A stretch of 64,000 bases of DNA from contig NC_063155.1 in NCBI RefSeq assembly GCF_020921035.1, positions 18,123,311-18,187,310 of the forward strand, in the 5' to 3' direction. The position numbers and the translations under genes were made by a program. This DNA is from Rhodamnia argentea. Taxonomy: Eukaryota; Streptophyta; Magnoliopsida; Myrtales; Myrtaceae. Under the pieces are notes generated by a model, which was not told the DNA's origin, did no database searches, and was given only the letters and a program-made list of their open reading frames with translations. Shown one piece after another: positions 45,978-60,900 of the stretch; the stretch's first letter is position 1; every line of letters begins with the position of its first letter.

Positions 45978-48900
45978 ATGGGGAAGATCTTGAATGGATT
46001 TATGTTGCCACTGCTTCTTTTAACAGGTACCATTTTGCTTGTCGAAGTTTACAGGAGAATTCAGTTGGTGCTTGGGCATGGCGGCTCTGGAATGACAAGG
46101 TCGAGGTTATGGTGATGTAACTGTGTTCACTAACAGAGATTCACTGAGATCGTTTTAGGTGATACGAGGGATTAGTTCTTAATATTTGTGTGCATACTCG
46201 TGGGTATACTGTTCGAGGATGATGGACAGTTTATCTGTTCGGTGTCGCTCGGTTGTTTTACGCTGTCATTTCGATCATGCTGCACATACATAGTATGGCA
46301 TTGGAGGTATAAGGAAAATAAAAGCGCTGAGCGTTTTGTCCGATGGTCGGTTGAGTCATTAACATTTTATTTTGGTTGATTGGATTCTAAATGCTTCTGA
46401 TTTTGGTCCATTGTACGCATGATGCAAAGCAACCAATATTTCAAGATGTGAAATAAATGTTGCGCTGGACTCTAACAAGCTAAGTTTTCAAAGTAATTGG
46501 TTGTGCACGTAATCAATTAAACACTTCACTCAGAGAAGTAGGAGCAGAGAAACCACAAATCAAGTCGATGTTTGCCTTAAGTGGGTTATCATGATGACTT
46601 GATTCCTCATGGGTTTTCTTATAATATTGTTACTTGGTTCTCTAATTGAACTTCATTTTCCTTTCATGATTTCTCCAGCTGCTTTACTCAGTTGGAATTT
46701 GATATCTCTTGTTGATTTGTCGGCTTTCCTTATCATGCAGTTTGATGGTTCAAAAGCAGGTAAAAATCTATGCTAGTGTTTCTTTTTGCAATGTATTCAT
46801 CTCCTTATTAATACTATCTTAGTAGATGTTTTGATTTCACATTAAATGGCAAACGCAATGTTGTGTTTAGTGTACTTTTTAATCATTTTTATCTTCTGTG
46901 GGGAGTGGAGATGCTACTTGCCTAACTGAATTTGTATTTGCTTTCACACTTTGGTACTTTTTTGTACAGATTGTATGGTTATGCCCCCACTATGTCTCTT
47001 CTATTCGAGCCGTCTACGCCCCCCCTACTTGAGCCGTTGAGAAAGTTAGTTATTGCTTTCGTGGAAAAGAATCACAATAGACACTTCTAGCCCTCTAATG
47101 TCCTCATGCCTTGCCTCTTGCTGGTCTCCAACTTGCATTGTGCTAGTTGGCAAGTTATTCATTCGTCCAGACCCTCACAGTTGTAGCAGCCATTTCTTTG
47201 GTTACACCAGTTTCCCTTTCTTATACTCTCATTCTCCTCTTTTGTACTCTTGAACTACTGCTGTGGAAGTGTGTTCCCATGAATGTTCTTTTTCTTATTA
47301 AGTGGTATTTGACGCTCTCCATTTTTCTCGGACTTGTATTTTGCTGCGGAAGTGTTTTCCTTTCATAGTTGTTTTTTAGATTGTCAGGAGCATTATCTTG
47401 TCATAAATTTTTATGATAATGGGTTATTGGTCCAATTCACTTTCCTTTGCCAAAAAAGAAATCATTCTGATGATGGTAAGTATAATGTTGATCTGGGCTC
47501 CTTTCAGGTTATCTATCTAAGAGGCACCATTTTGTGTCATATTTTATTTGCATCTTCTCCTTTCTGGCTGTGTTTTTACATGCCATATTCCACTTCATAT
47601 GGGCTGTTGAGGGAGATCAATGGTTTGCAGTCAATTCTAAGTGGGCAAAGCTAGCCGGATTTGAAAGGTGACTTTTATAAGTATTCAAGTTCTTGAAATT
47701 TTTGCAAAGATCATCAGTAGTGCTTCAGTGATACACAGTCATAACAAAATTTGGTTTTAGTTTTGCAGAATTTACTCATGGACACTGCCTTCTGAACTGT
47801 ACTTTTTGCTCGTTCAAATATCCATAGCTTTGGTTGCTCTAAGAAGAATATTAAGGGGTAGGCTTGGACAAGACTCGCAGGGAGATTCACGGTTGGAACG
47901 TTTTTGTTCTTCTCTTGGCTACATAGGTTGGTTTTATGAGTATGCATTTTAAAGTTTCAGTTCATTTAGTCGATCTCTGCATTAGTTGGTTACTATGCAA
48001 TTGCTTTTAGTTTGTCCTTTACTAAACAAATCATGATATTGATCAAGACAGTTTTATATAAGAAAACATCATATATATCTGTGATCTCCATAGAGAGTAT
48101 TAAATCAACAGTGTAGTACTGACTAAAAATAATCAATACAGTAGATGGTTGTCTGATTATTGTATAATTTCTTTGAAGGGCCTCATCTCAGAACGCCATG
48201 CTGCCTGTTGTTGCCTGTTGTACAGTTAGTTGTGGGTATCAGTAGCCCATCCTGGACTTCTTTCCCATTTTTTATTTGCAGCTGCATTGGCCTCGTGGAT
48301 TGGTCTTTAACAAGCAATTTTCTTGGGCTCTTTTGGTAAGTTGTCCGTATTTCACCTTCCAATATCAGCAGCTCTAGCTTCCGTGACTACTACCCATACT
48401 ATTTACTTTTTAATCTGCTGATTGCACTCAACCGTCCATTTCAAGGTGGTGGAGGTTTCTTTTGCTTTATGCAGGTTTTAACATTCTCCTGTTGTATAGT
48501 TATCAACTTCCAATAGAGTATTCTGAACTCTTTGTGAGGATTGCGGACTTTGTTGGCTTGTTCAAAATTACTGCTAAGTCAGAGTGGTCACAACTGTGTT
48601 GTGGTGTCTCTCTCTTATCCTTCTACATATTGGTGAGCAGATCCTGTTCAGAATGAGACTTCCTTGATAAGTTGTTATTCTTGACTCTTGCTTCTTGCCC
48701 TTACAGTGTCATAAATAGATCCATCAGTCACGTCTCATGTGTGCAAATTTGAGAACGAAAATTTAGGAAAATATCATGAGAGGTCTCAATTGGGAGATAT
48801 CTCAAACAAATCTTCAAAATCATATATGCCTCACGATTGGAGCTATGGAGGATGTAGAAGCTGAATATATTCACTACTGGCCTGCAAAGGCTTATTAGTA

Positions 48901-51900
48901 TTGAAGTTATGGGTCTTTCACATACTGGAATATGGTTTACTGGTAGAATTCCTACTTATATGCGAGACGTTTGAGACGTTGAGACAACTTGTGACAACCT
49001 GTAGTTCTTCTGGGTTAGCACAAGAGAGTAACTGTAATGGCTTTCTAATTATATGTGAGACATTTGAGACAAAAGCATCTAGGGATGGTCCACTGTTGGA
49101 GGAGTAGGTCAAGTTATTTTCAGCCTTGTTACTTCTGTGTTAGGGAAACTTGTGTTTCTTCCCAATCAGAAGTGCGTGTCACAGAGCTCTACTCATCTTA
49201 TTAAAGTCCATATTCGGTGAACTAGTCCAACCTTGTTACATGTTACTAAGTCATGCGTGAACTAGTCCATATATGTTTCTTCCTGAGTAGTATTATCTGC
49301 TTTCCAACCTGATGAACTTCTTAATAGTCACTTCATTGCTGCAATTCTCAGCTATCATTGATTCGTCACTATCTTGAAGACATGGATGTCATAATGTCCA
49401 CTTGGGAAAGCGATTTAACTGAGCAGCTTCTTCCCTCAAAGCATTCCTTTTTATTCGGTGAATCAAGGTACAGTTCATATTACTTCAAAGTTCAAGGTGC
49501 TTTTAAGAACCAAGGACTCTCCTGTATATAATAGTTACGCAAAGAGATATTATTTCGCCAACATAAAAATGTTACAGGCATTCTACAGGAGATGGATCTT
49601 ATCTGCATACATGATTTGAATGGCCATTTTGTGGAAAAAGAAAATTGTCCAACTTCAATTTCTCTCGAGGAGACTGAAATATGGTATATGACAAGCCCGA
49701 TGGCTGCATGAATATTTATGCATGTCCCTTAATGGCTATATTGACAAATATTTGATAAGTGACAAACAACTGAAGTGGTCAAGTAGATATTTGAACCGAA
49801 AAAGAGCTCTGAGAGTTCTGTCTCTATATTTGTTCCTCTTGTAAATTACGATCATGTGTCTGAATTAGAGGTTCAGTTACTCAAAAACTATTTCCAGAAG
49901 TTTTGGAAGTGTAAATTGCTTTTTGGAGCATTATCAATCTCTATTACCTGAGAATGAGGTGCAAGAAGTAGTAGGAAGTTTGCTGGCGTTCAAGGAACCA
50001 CAGGAAGTCTTTTTCATGGTGAGAGGTGGCAAAAGTAGAAGTTTTGCGACCAAAACAAGCATGTCCTGGACGTGCGGAAAAGCACAACACATTTCCCAGA
50101 AAGGGGAATAACCTGGTGCCATTAGTGACATGCCGATTTATTTCCTCACATAGAGTGGTTGCATGTCCTTCTATTGATTTTTGATGGCATTTGACTTGAT
50201 TAGGCACATTGCATATTATTGTTTCTTGCTTTATTTAATGTTGTTTTTTCAGTTCTTCTTCACTGCTGCAATTAGTCTCCACCTCCACCAGACAGTTCCT
50301 GTGTTGTGAGAGAGTTGGAACTGGCAGTGATGTTATGTACCCGTTTTGCACCTTGTAATTTGTTTTTTTTTTTATTTTTAACCAACGTCATCTCACTGAG
50401 TAAAACTGTGAGACTATCTGCAGTAGACATGCTTAACCTACAATCTAATGTTTCACAGTGAGTTATGATGTTATCTACTATTCTGCGTAGCTTTTCCAAT
50501 ATCATTTTTTCAAATTTGCAGGTCTGATTTAAGGTACAGTAACCTATCAGGGAGGACTGTTTTCCAGGCATTTAGCATCAACTTCTTTACTTATGGATTT
50601 CCGGTAGGAGTTCCACCTCTGTTTCTCTAGAATCGCATTATCTCATCTCTAAGAGGCTAAATTGCTTTGACCTCTGTAAGCCATCCATAATTTTCCTGTT
50701 GCATCGCAAAAGTGTAAATGGAACTTTCCTGAGTAAAAAATGTTAGGTTGGACAACAAAAATAAAGAGTGCCTCAGCCAAAAAAAGAAAAGTTAAACTAT
50801 TTCTGTCCAAGGAACATTAGCATAATTATTTTAAACACGCAGAAGCAAAATTCATGGAGAGCTCAGCATAATCACTCCAGAAGACCAGCCAATAGTTAGA
50901 GCCAGGGGACGGGTTACTTCCTAAAGTAGCTTCACATGTATATGCCATATGGAAAGCTCTTCTTCTTCTTTTTTTTTTTGGTTGCGGGAGAAGATGGTTG
51001 TTGGGGGAAGAAAATGTTGGCTTTATTGATTTGTACAAAAAATCTACATAAATGAACCATCCTTGTAATGCTAGTTCTAAACTATTAATTTTATAAGAGC
51101 ATTTTACAGTTACAATATAGAATCAGGGAAAGAAGATATATTCATTTCAGTCGATATTATGTTGACCTCATCTGTGCAGTGTAGTTAAGCTGCATGTTTG
51201 AACCTTTTCTGTTATTACGAGTTCTTATAGCATGGGCAATGAAAATACTTGAATTGTCGACTAAAGCTTGCTTTGGAATATGCAGGTTTTATTGCTAGCT
51301 CTGACATTTTGGAGTTTCTACTTTGCAAGTTTATGTTCTTTTGGACTACTTGCTTATGTTGGCTATGTTTTGTATGCCTTCCCTTCCGTGTTTCTCTTCC
51401 ATCGGTTAAATGGCTTGCTGCTCGTATTCATTCTCCTCTGGACTGCTAGCACTTATGTCTTCAATTTGGCATTTGCTGTCCTCAATATGAAATTACGGAA
51501 GGTACTTTCAACTATCTTCTTGCTTTGATGGCTTGCTTATTGTCACATTTTATTGTTCTTGTAAACCATTATTGCAGGATATGGAGATTTGGGAAACTTT
51601 TGGCTTGTGGCATTATCCCATCCCAGGATTTTATCTGCTGGCACAGTTTTGCCTTGGAATTCTAGTTGCTATGGCTAATCTTGTGAACAGCTCTGTCTTC
51701 CTCTTCTTGTCTAATCAGGACAGACAACTTGGCAATGACAACCATACTGTAGAAGGTACAATGATGGTGTTCAGTTGGTAATTTAACTAGTTCCTGGAAC
51801 ACTACGGTTAAAATGTTTGCTGGATTTTTTTTTTTTTTGGGTACTTGGTCTTGCATGCTTGTGACTCCTTTTTGATGGAACTTTGACGCTATCAGTTGTT

Positions 51901-54900
51901 GATTGCTGATTAAACATTGACCGTCTGATGGAAGAATTGGAAAAAGAAATTAGAGAAAGCAACAAGTACTTTATGCTTGAGCATGGTCGTTTGCCAATTT
52001 CATTCTTCGCAAGTTGGCTAAGATAAGTGAATGGGAAGACCATTCCAGTCACAAGTTCTTGACAGCAGCTGTGAGGGTTCTATGAATTCTTTTTGGTTGT
52101 GATGTCAATAGGAAATGTCATAGCATACTTCTAGTGTTTTTGAAAAGGTAACATTCTGCTTTCATCCCTATACTTTCGTGCCTTTTCTAATTAAGTCCCT
52201 GTTGTTTTAATCAATAAAATAAATTCCTTTTAGATTTTTTAATTGTAAGGACTTTAGGATCATCGGCACGAGGGCGGGGGGGTTGGGGTTGGCGGCGGTG
52301 TGGAAATCCAAAGGCTACATCTTTACCGAATGACTCAATGAAAGAGTACATAAGATGAGACACTAAGAAATCCTAATTACCTTAATTAAGACTCAACAGC
52401 TGACTACTGACTAGCACCACTGAATATACTGTCTACCACGACCTGAGAGAGCACAAGATGGGAGGCATAGTGTTGATGGCGTTGAATGAGGATGGTGGGA
52501 CCAGGAGCATGAGGGTGAGGAACAATAGAATTTTTTGTTACTAACAGCAAGAAGGAAGAAAAAGTTAGGGTTTTGATTTGGTTCCCTCTCTTGGTAACTT
52601 CGATACCATGTAAAGATTCTAGGATCTTCCAAAGAGAGAGAGAGAGAGAGAAAATATTCAGAGGCTTTATCTTTACTCAACAGCTTAATGAAAATGTACA
52701 TAAGGTGACTCTAGACGTCCAAAAACCCTAATTACCTTAATTAAGACTCACCTACTAACTACTGTAGCTCCACTTAATATACTTCAACACTAATGAAACC
52801 CCTTAAACATCAAATCCCACCAAACTTAGCTCAGTGACCATCCTACAATGCCAGATTACGATGTGGATAAAATTTAGTCATATGGATGCCTACATGGATG
52901 CCACAATGGAAAAATTTAACCAATGTGAATTATATTGGAGTATGATGCTGATAAGATTTAGCCAATGTGGATGACCGCGTTGACATCTATGTTGGAAAAA
53001 GTTTGTCCATGTCATACTTTGAAGGCCATGTTGGCTGGATTAGGCACAATTTGATGTCGGAAGGACTTGATTAGAAAATTTGTGCAAGTAGGACTTAATT
53101 AGACAAATTAAAAGTGTAGGGATTTGATCAGAAAATGTGTAAAAGGACACTGACGAAAGGTAGTATTTATCCCATAAAAGAACAATTTTGACACATCTTG
53201 GCCCAGCAAGAAGAGCACGGTCTTACTTTTGCCATTTGGCCATCCTCTCACTAGAGGATAAAACCCAGAAAAATTCATGGAAAAAGGAGACATAGCCTTC
53301 ATTTGTTTGGTTGTATATAGACAATGAGTAATATCCTGTGTTTCCTAATTTCATCAAGCATCTTAGCGTTTGATTTGCAAACTCCTAATTGCTTGGAAGT
53401 TCCAAGATAATTATTTCTAGAACATTTGGATAAAAAGGACAAAAGGAGTATGAAATTCAGGAAATTAGTCAGCCTGAAATTTGCTTTTCACCCCAATTGA
53501 AGTCTAACATGAGATAATTCCGGAATTCATCTCCTCAACTGAATATGATGAGGGTTATTCAGTTAGTCAAAACCTTGGTGTGAGGTATGGTGGGGTACTA
53601 TTTATCCTGGTCCTTTGTTGTCATGCAAGAAAGGTGAGACTCATTTGATATTCTTGACTTCTAAGCTAAATGCAAACTTTAATTCTCCGGGCTCTTCGGA
53701 ATTTTTCTGCCATTCAATTTGACCATTATGTTTCATTTTTGACTAACGCCAGTTTTCTTTTTCCATCTCCGGGATGTTACTGGCTATTGCACTATACAGT
53801 GGACCAATAACATTACTTTTGGTCTTCATTTCAGATGAAGAAGAGATGAAAGTATTTATCATAGCTACAATCGCATGGGGGCTGCGCAAATGTTCGCGCA
53901 CAATCACATTGTGTTTAATATTTATCATTGCAGTCAAACCTGGCCTCACCCATGCTGTATACAGTAAGTTCATGGACCACCTCTGCGTTCATTTCACCTG
54001 CTTGCGCTATTTGTCGGTGGCCTCTGAAGCACATTTTGCATATGATTGTACAAATTCATCCGATGCTTATGATATCTTGGCCCATTTAAGCTGTCTTCCA
54101 AATCCATTTTTCCGCTATCTTTTCGGCAAAGTCCAGCCTTGAGCTTACTGTTGCCTATTTTGCTTTATATGTCAGTGATATTTTTCCTGGTGTATCTTTT
54201 AAGCCACAGCATCAGCAAAAAGATATGCCAGTCCCTGATACTCCTTTGCGAGGTGCATTTTGCACTGCTATATATTCTTCACCTCAATCTCATCTCAAAA
54301 GTCTTGGATCAGAAAGGGTCATTTGCTGGAGAAATTCTGAAACAACTAGGTGAGGTGATCACATTTGAGGAGCCCATGTTTTCAAGTACCAAGACATTGC
54401 GCCTTTCCTGGAAGATGAGAATGTAAAATATATATTCTTTATTGCGCGCATGCATGTGAAGTTTGGTATATTGTGTTTACATAGTGATCCTTTTATGTCT
54501 GCAATTTATGAGTTTCCTTTTTAGGTCTTTACGAATGTGATCAGAGTGGGCATTTGTTGAAGATAGCAATGCTTGGATGCTTTTGTGCCCTTCACAATCA
54601 CGGGATTGAAATGCTATTCAGATTTTCAAATGTAGTGCAGCAAACGTCATTCCCACCCATTGGGTTTAGTATCTTGAGAGCTGGCTTGATCAAATCAGTG
54701 CTGTTTTCTGTGTACACTTCACGATCCCGTGAGAAGCAACATGAATTTTCTTCTAACGGTACAGCTTCTTTCGAAACCAAACTTTCTCTCAATGGGCATG
54801 GCCAACCATTCTAGTTGTTGGAATGGACCTTCAATGTTGCATGATCAATACATGCTGCATTTGTGGAAATTAAGAGATGATTGGTAGTGAAAAATCCTTG

Positions 54901-57900
54901 CTAGTTGAGTAACTTCATTAATTTCTTCATCTGTCAATTAATTTGTTTGAATGAAGGAAAAGAGGATTAGTATTAAACCCATGGGATGGTTTACTGGTTA
55001 AGGGTTGACATGTCTATGTGAAGTAGGTGCACGGGATAAGTTTGATTCCCCATAACAACTCCATGTTTCTGCCACCGATCCTGGTTTGATTCTAGACTTA
55101 TCTGATCAGTTAGTATTTTATGAGCCCAGGTTTTACCTAGCTAGACTTCCTTGTCATAATAGTAAATCAAAAAGAGGAAAAAAAAGGCTTAGTAGGATGC
55201 TATCGCGTAGAAGAGATCTAATTTTGCATGAGTTGAAGGTAACGTGCATTAGTTTCACATTATAGAAGTAGCATTTCCCCACAAACAAAAGTGATTCACT
55301 TGAATTGTTATAGTTGCCATTGCCATCAATATATTGACCACCGGGTTGAATTGTAAGAAAATGTGACCAATTCTGTAGTTCATCCTAGAGGAAACAAGAA
55401 AGCATCTACATATCTCACTTTCTTACAGCTGCCCATTGAGGAGTGATAACAGTTGCTGTAACCAAGTTTAGCCACAAGGTTGTGTGTCGCTTAGATCATA
55501 CTATTCAGTGGGTTTAATTGAATTTCCAGATTTGAGTGAATTAGTGAGGCCTAACTGCTCTAAGTAGCTATGTCTGGAAATTGCATAAAGTAGCAGTTTA
55601 AATCCTCATATGAGATCCCGTAGTCGCTGCCCTGTGACTTCTGGAGAGATCTCAGGTGGAGTTTCTTTACACAGTTTGCTTTATTCTTCAGAGAAGCATT
55701 TGCTGAACACTTCTGTCCTGCATTCTTAATGTCAACTTACACTATGCGCGGTCATTGATCTGATTATACATTTTGAGCATATCTGAACATCACAAAAGTC
55801 TACAAAATTGATCAAAATCGACAATTCCAGGAACTTACTTGGTTTTCCTTTTTTTTCAGAGAGGAAGATAATGATACATTTGGGTGCTATTGGTGAGAAG
55901 TTTCTGTCAGTATACCGGTCATGTGGAAGCTACATCGCATTTTTTACTATTCTTGTTGCACTATACCTAGTTACTCCAAACTATGCTTCATTTGGTTACT
56001 TATTCTTTCTTCTGTTATGGATCATTGGGAGGCAACTTTTGGAAAAGACAATGAGACACCTCTGGCTTCCTCTACAGCTATATGCAATTGCAATCTTTGT
56101 GTTCATTTATTGTTTGAGTGTCTTTGACAAGATCCGGACATGCATTTCCAACTTGATAGATCTCTATGTGGTCTTTGGCTATAATCCAGAGGCTTCACCG
56201 TTGGAGAATGTGCGGCAGTCCCTAGCTGTGCTCGTTGCCATTCAACTGTTTAGCTATGAGAGGAGACGGAGCAAACATACCATGTCGACTGACGGTAATG
56301 CAACTATTGATAGGACTATTACTTTCTTAAAACGGCTCCTCATCTGGCATGTCGAGAAGATACTATATCTTGCCGTGCTATACACATCTTTGTCCCCAGT
56401 CAGTGGGTTCGGGTTCCTGTATCTTCTATTCCTAGTGTTCTGTTCAACTCTTCCAAAGTCCTCTCGGATCCCGTCAAAACTATTTCTAGTTTATTCAGGA
56501 TGTGTAGCAATGACTAAATATCTTTTCCAAATGTTGGGTGACGAGGCAGAGATGTTCGCAGGTCAAAAGAATTCCTATTTTTCTCTTTTTCTGGGTTTGC
56601 AGTTGTATAAACCTGGCTTCTGGGGGCTAGAATCTGGGTTGAGGGGAGAAGTTTTAGTTATTTTTGCATGTATGCTTCACTACAACATCTTCCACTGGCT
56701 GGATAAAATGCCACATGAAAGTAACATAGGAAGATGGGATGAAGCTTGCACTCTGTTTGGGACAGCAGAGGAAATTTTAAGTGAAGTCTGCAATCTTACC
56801 AAAGAAACCGCGTCAAGCTCCAGTCCATTACTAGACAAGGGGAGTAACATGCCAAGTCACTCTTGGGCATCTTCTAACTCTGGTATATCTGGAAATATGG
56901 CTCCTATATCCTCTGGAAATAGAGGTCCTCAAGGTAGAAAAAGCAAAGAGTACCTATACACCTATTTCTGGGAAAGCTGCAAGGGAAGCAATAAGTGGAA
57001 CAGAAAGAGGATTCTCTTCTTCAGAATGGAGAGACTTCACAAGCAAAAGAAGATACTAAAAGTATATCTGAAGCTGTACATAGAGAACATGTTCAGCCTT
57101 TTCGGCTTGGAGATTAATATGGTTGCATTACTTCTTGCCGGCTTTGCAGTGTTAAATTCTATTTCTTTGTTATATGTTGCATCACTCGCTGCTTGTGTTC
57201 TTCTACATCGAAATGTTCTACAAAAGCTGTGGCCTATGTTTGTGTTTTTGTTTGCTTCTATTGTCACACTTGAATACTTGGCCCTGTGGTCAAACTTGAT
57301 GTCCAAGAAACAAGATGAGGGAGGCAAAGCACAAGTAAGGTGTCATGACTGTTGGAGGTTCTCTGACCACAATTTTGAGTTCTGCAAGAGCTGTTGGCTT
57401 GGTACGTTCATCAATTTTAAATGCTCCTGATTGTTATTTCGTTCACTATTCTCTTCCAGTTTCTGACACGATCGAGGAGTACATGTATCACTCTCTTCTG
57501 GCATTTTTACAAGTCTCTTTTTCAAGTGATAGATATCAGTGATAGAAATATGCCTTGATTCTCATTTTGGGGATCTTCTTAAGCTTGTTTAACCTTTCTT
57601 TTGGCCAAATATGCTTGTTTAACCTTGATCCATAAACAGGTAACTAAGTAATTTTCTACTGGTAAGTGAGAAATATTTGAAGAAATCTAAAGACAGTGAA
57701 CAACCGAAAATAGTGGCTGGCATTATAGTTTCACATACATGTTCCATTTCTGATTGTACTTGAGAACAAAGCCCGAGGTCTCCTCTAGCAAAAATTTTGT
57801 TTTGGAACTTGATTTTATTAGTATTAGAGACTGTTCTGGAGAATCATCTTCATTTTTCTAGGAATCAGTTCCAAAGTTTATTTCAAACTGCCGTGTGCTT

Positions 57901-60900
57901 TTTGCAGGAATAATAGTTGATGATCCCCGAATGCTTATCAGCTATTATGTGGTATTCATGTTTTCGTGCTTCAAGCTTCGTGCCAATCACTTGTCGGATC
58001 TCCCACGATCACAGATGTATCAACAACTCATTTCGCGGTGCAAGAACACATCTCTGTTGAGTGATCTCTCTTTTGAAACAAAAGAGTTGTGGACACTACT
58101 TGACTATTTGAGGCACTACAGCTATTGCCATCTACTGGATCTTGTTCTCGCTTTGATATTGATCACGGGAACCCTTGAATATGATGTGCTTCACCTAGGT
58201 TACCTTGGCTTTGCTCTTATCTTTTTCAGAATGAGGCTTGATATTTTGAAGAAGAAGAATAGGATCTTCAAATTTCTAAGAATATACAATTTCTCCCTTA
58301 TCGTCCTTTCTCTTGCCTACCAATCTCCTCTAATTGGTGATTTTATCGAGGGTAAATTTGCAACAGTTGTTTACATAGGTGAAGTGATTGGCTTTTATAA
58401 GTATGACTATGGTTTCCGAATTACCTCAAGATCCGCACTTGTTGAGATAATCATATTTATGTTAGTATCACTTCAGTCATTCATGTTCTCCTCCGAGGAG
58501 TTTGACTATGTATCGAAGTATCTTGAAGCAGAGCAGATTGGTGCCATAGTGCGTGAACAGGAGAAGAGGACTGCTTGGAAAACTGCACAGTTGCAGAATA
58601 TACGTCGGTCTGAAGAGCTGAAGCGCCTGCGGAACTTGCAAGTAGAGAAGATGAAATCTGAGATGCTCAACCTACAAAATCAGCTCCAAAGCATGATTCC
58701 CAGTGCAAATAGTGACAATAAACCTCCGAAAATCCATGGCCTTCGGAGGAGGAACTCAAGTAAGACTTACAAACCTAGTAGCAATCCTGGGAAGGGGGAC
58801 GATAAGTTCATGCAGCCAGATACTGATCCAAGCACTAATTTAGTATTTGCCATTGAAATGAATGAATCTCCTAAGAGTGAAAGAAGCGAAAGTCTACCAA
58901 GCATGGACTCAACTAAACCCTCGTTGGAGTCCCTCCATGAGATGCCAAAGCATGGGGAGAGAGATGTGGGCACAGGGTTATTGGATTTGGAGAGAAGTAA
59001 TAAAGCGAACTTCCAAGCCAAGGAAAATCCGATAATTTCTGCAGTACATCTGATTGGTGATGGAGTTTCTCAAGTGCAATCTCTTGGGAATTATGCAGTT
59101 GCTAATCTTGTCACTCTTTTGAACATAGAAAACGAAAAAAAAGAGATGGATGGCCAGTCTTCTGAGGATGAGGTTTATTATGAGATTGAAAGTCACAACG
59201 CAGGCTGTGAACCTGTGGACCAAGCATTTGTTACAAGATCTGTGAATGAATGGACAGCTTCTAGTTCTTCATGCCTCCAACTCGGAGCTATCATTCGTTA
59301 CATGTGGGCTCAAATGCGGTCAAACAATGATGTTGTCTGTTACTGCTGCTTTGTCCTGATGTTTCTATGGAACTTTAGTGTTCTTTCCATGGTCTACTTG
59401 GCAGCTCTGTTTCTATATGCTCTTTGTGTAAATATCGGCCCAAGTTACATGTTCTGGGTCATCATGCTTATATACAGCGAGGTGTGCATTCTACTTCAGT
59501 ATCTATACCAAATCGTCATCCAACACTGTGACTTGTCCATCGAGACAGAATTCCTTCAAAAAATAGGATTTCCTGCAGACAAGATCGTGTCATTTTTCGT
59601 GATCGGCAACTTGCCTCTTTTTTTGGTGTACATCTTCACTCTCCTACAAACCTCCATTATGGCAAGAGATGGTGATTGGCGAACAGTCACAAAGTTCAGT
59701 ATTCACGGGAAAAGGAACAAGAGACTGGGGGAAGCTTTAACTAATTTTAGCTTTAAGGAGAGAATATACAGACTGCTTTTGTTTGCAGGAAATTTAGCTA
59801 ATCAGTTGGTTAGAGGCCTTTATAGATACTGGAAGTCTCTGACAACCGGAGCAGAAACTCCTCCTTATTTTGTCCAAGTTTCCTTGGAAGTTAAGCAGTG
59901 GCCTGAAGATGGCATTCAACCAGAGAGGATTGAGTCAGGAATGAACGAGTTACTCAGAATTATCCATGACCGAAGATGCAAGAAACCTGATAATGTAACC
60001 TTGGCAAGCAGGATCCGTATCCAGAGCATTGAAAGAAGCACTGAAAATCCTAATATTGCTCTGGCGGTGTTTGAGGTCCTGTATGCGTCGCCTTCAACAG
60101 AATCCACTCCTGGCGCATGGCATAAATCATTAACTCCAGCTGCTGATGTTTCTCATGAGATTCTAATAAATAGAGGGGCTGGTATTTTAGAAGAAGTAGG
60201 ATTTCCATACCCAATAATTTCGGTGATAGGTGGAGGCAAGCGAGAGATAGACTTGTACGCCTACATATTTTGTGCAGATTTGGCTGTTTTTTTCCTGGTT
60301 GCCATTTTCTACCAATCGATCATAAAGAACAAAAGTGAGTTCCTTGAAGTTTATCAGCTTGAAGACCAGTTTCCAAAAGAATATGTCTTTATCCTAATGG
60401 TAAACTATTTGTTCTTTTGTTGGATGCTAAATCTGAAGCCTTACAATGTGTGCTTGAGAGTCTTGCTTGAACTCTTTGGGGCACATGTAATACTTTCAAA
60501 TGGTTATTTAAGTTACTCTTCCCGTTTGCCTGATTATATTTAGATGTGTAGCAAAGTTCAGGTCTTATCATTCATGCAATTTCCATAAGAGGGAGTAGTA
60601 CTTTGCTTTTGGCAAAAATGTTCACTATTCTGTACTGAGTCTTTCTTGTTGTATGTCCTTGAATCTTGAACTTATCACTGAATCAAGAAGAGGATGTGTA
60701 TTGTTCATGGACCCCAAAACTGAGGCAAGATTATAGTCTGTTGACATGGATGTGTATAATTCCATGTTCTTCTGAAATGTATTTTGTGCTTTCCCCTTTG
60801 CAGATAGTCTTTTTCCTGATTGTACTGGATCGGGTTATATATCTTTGCTCCTTTGCCACTGGAAAAGTTATATTCTATCTTTTCTCGCTTGGGCTCTTTA

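Noticed and set aside
52260..52275. GGCACGAGGGCGGGG resembling a cDNA-library adaptor
   Set aside because: Surroundings continue as intron repeat sequence with no vector or cDNA junction; a chance match is more likely than contamination.
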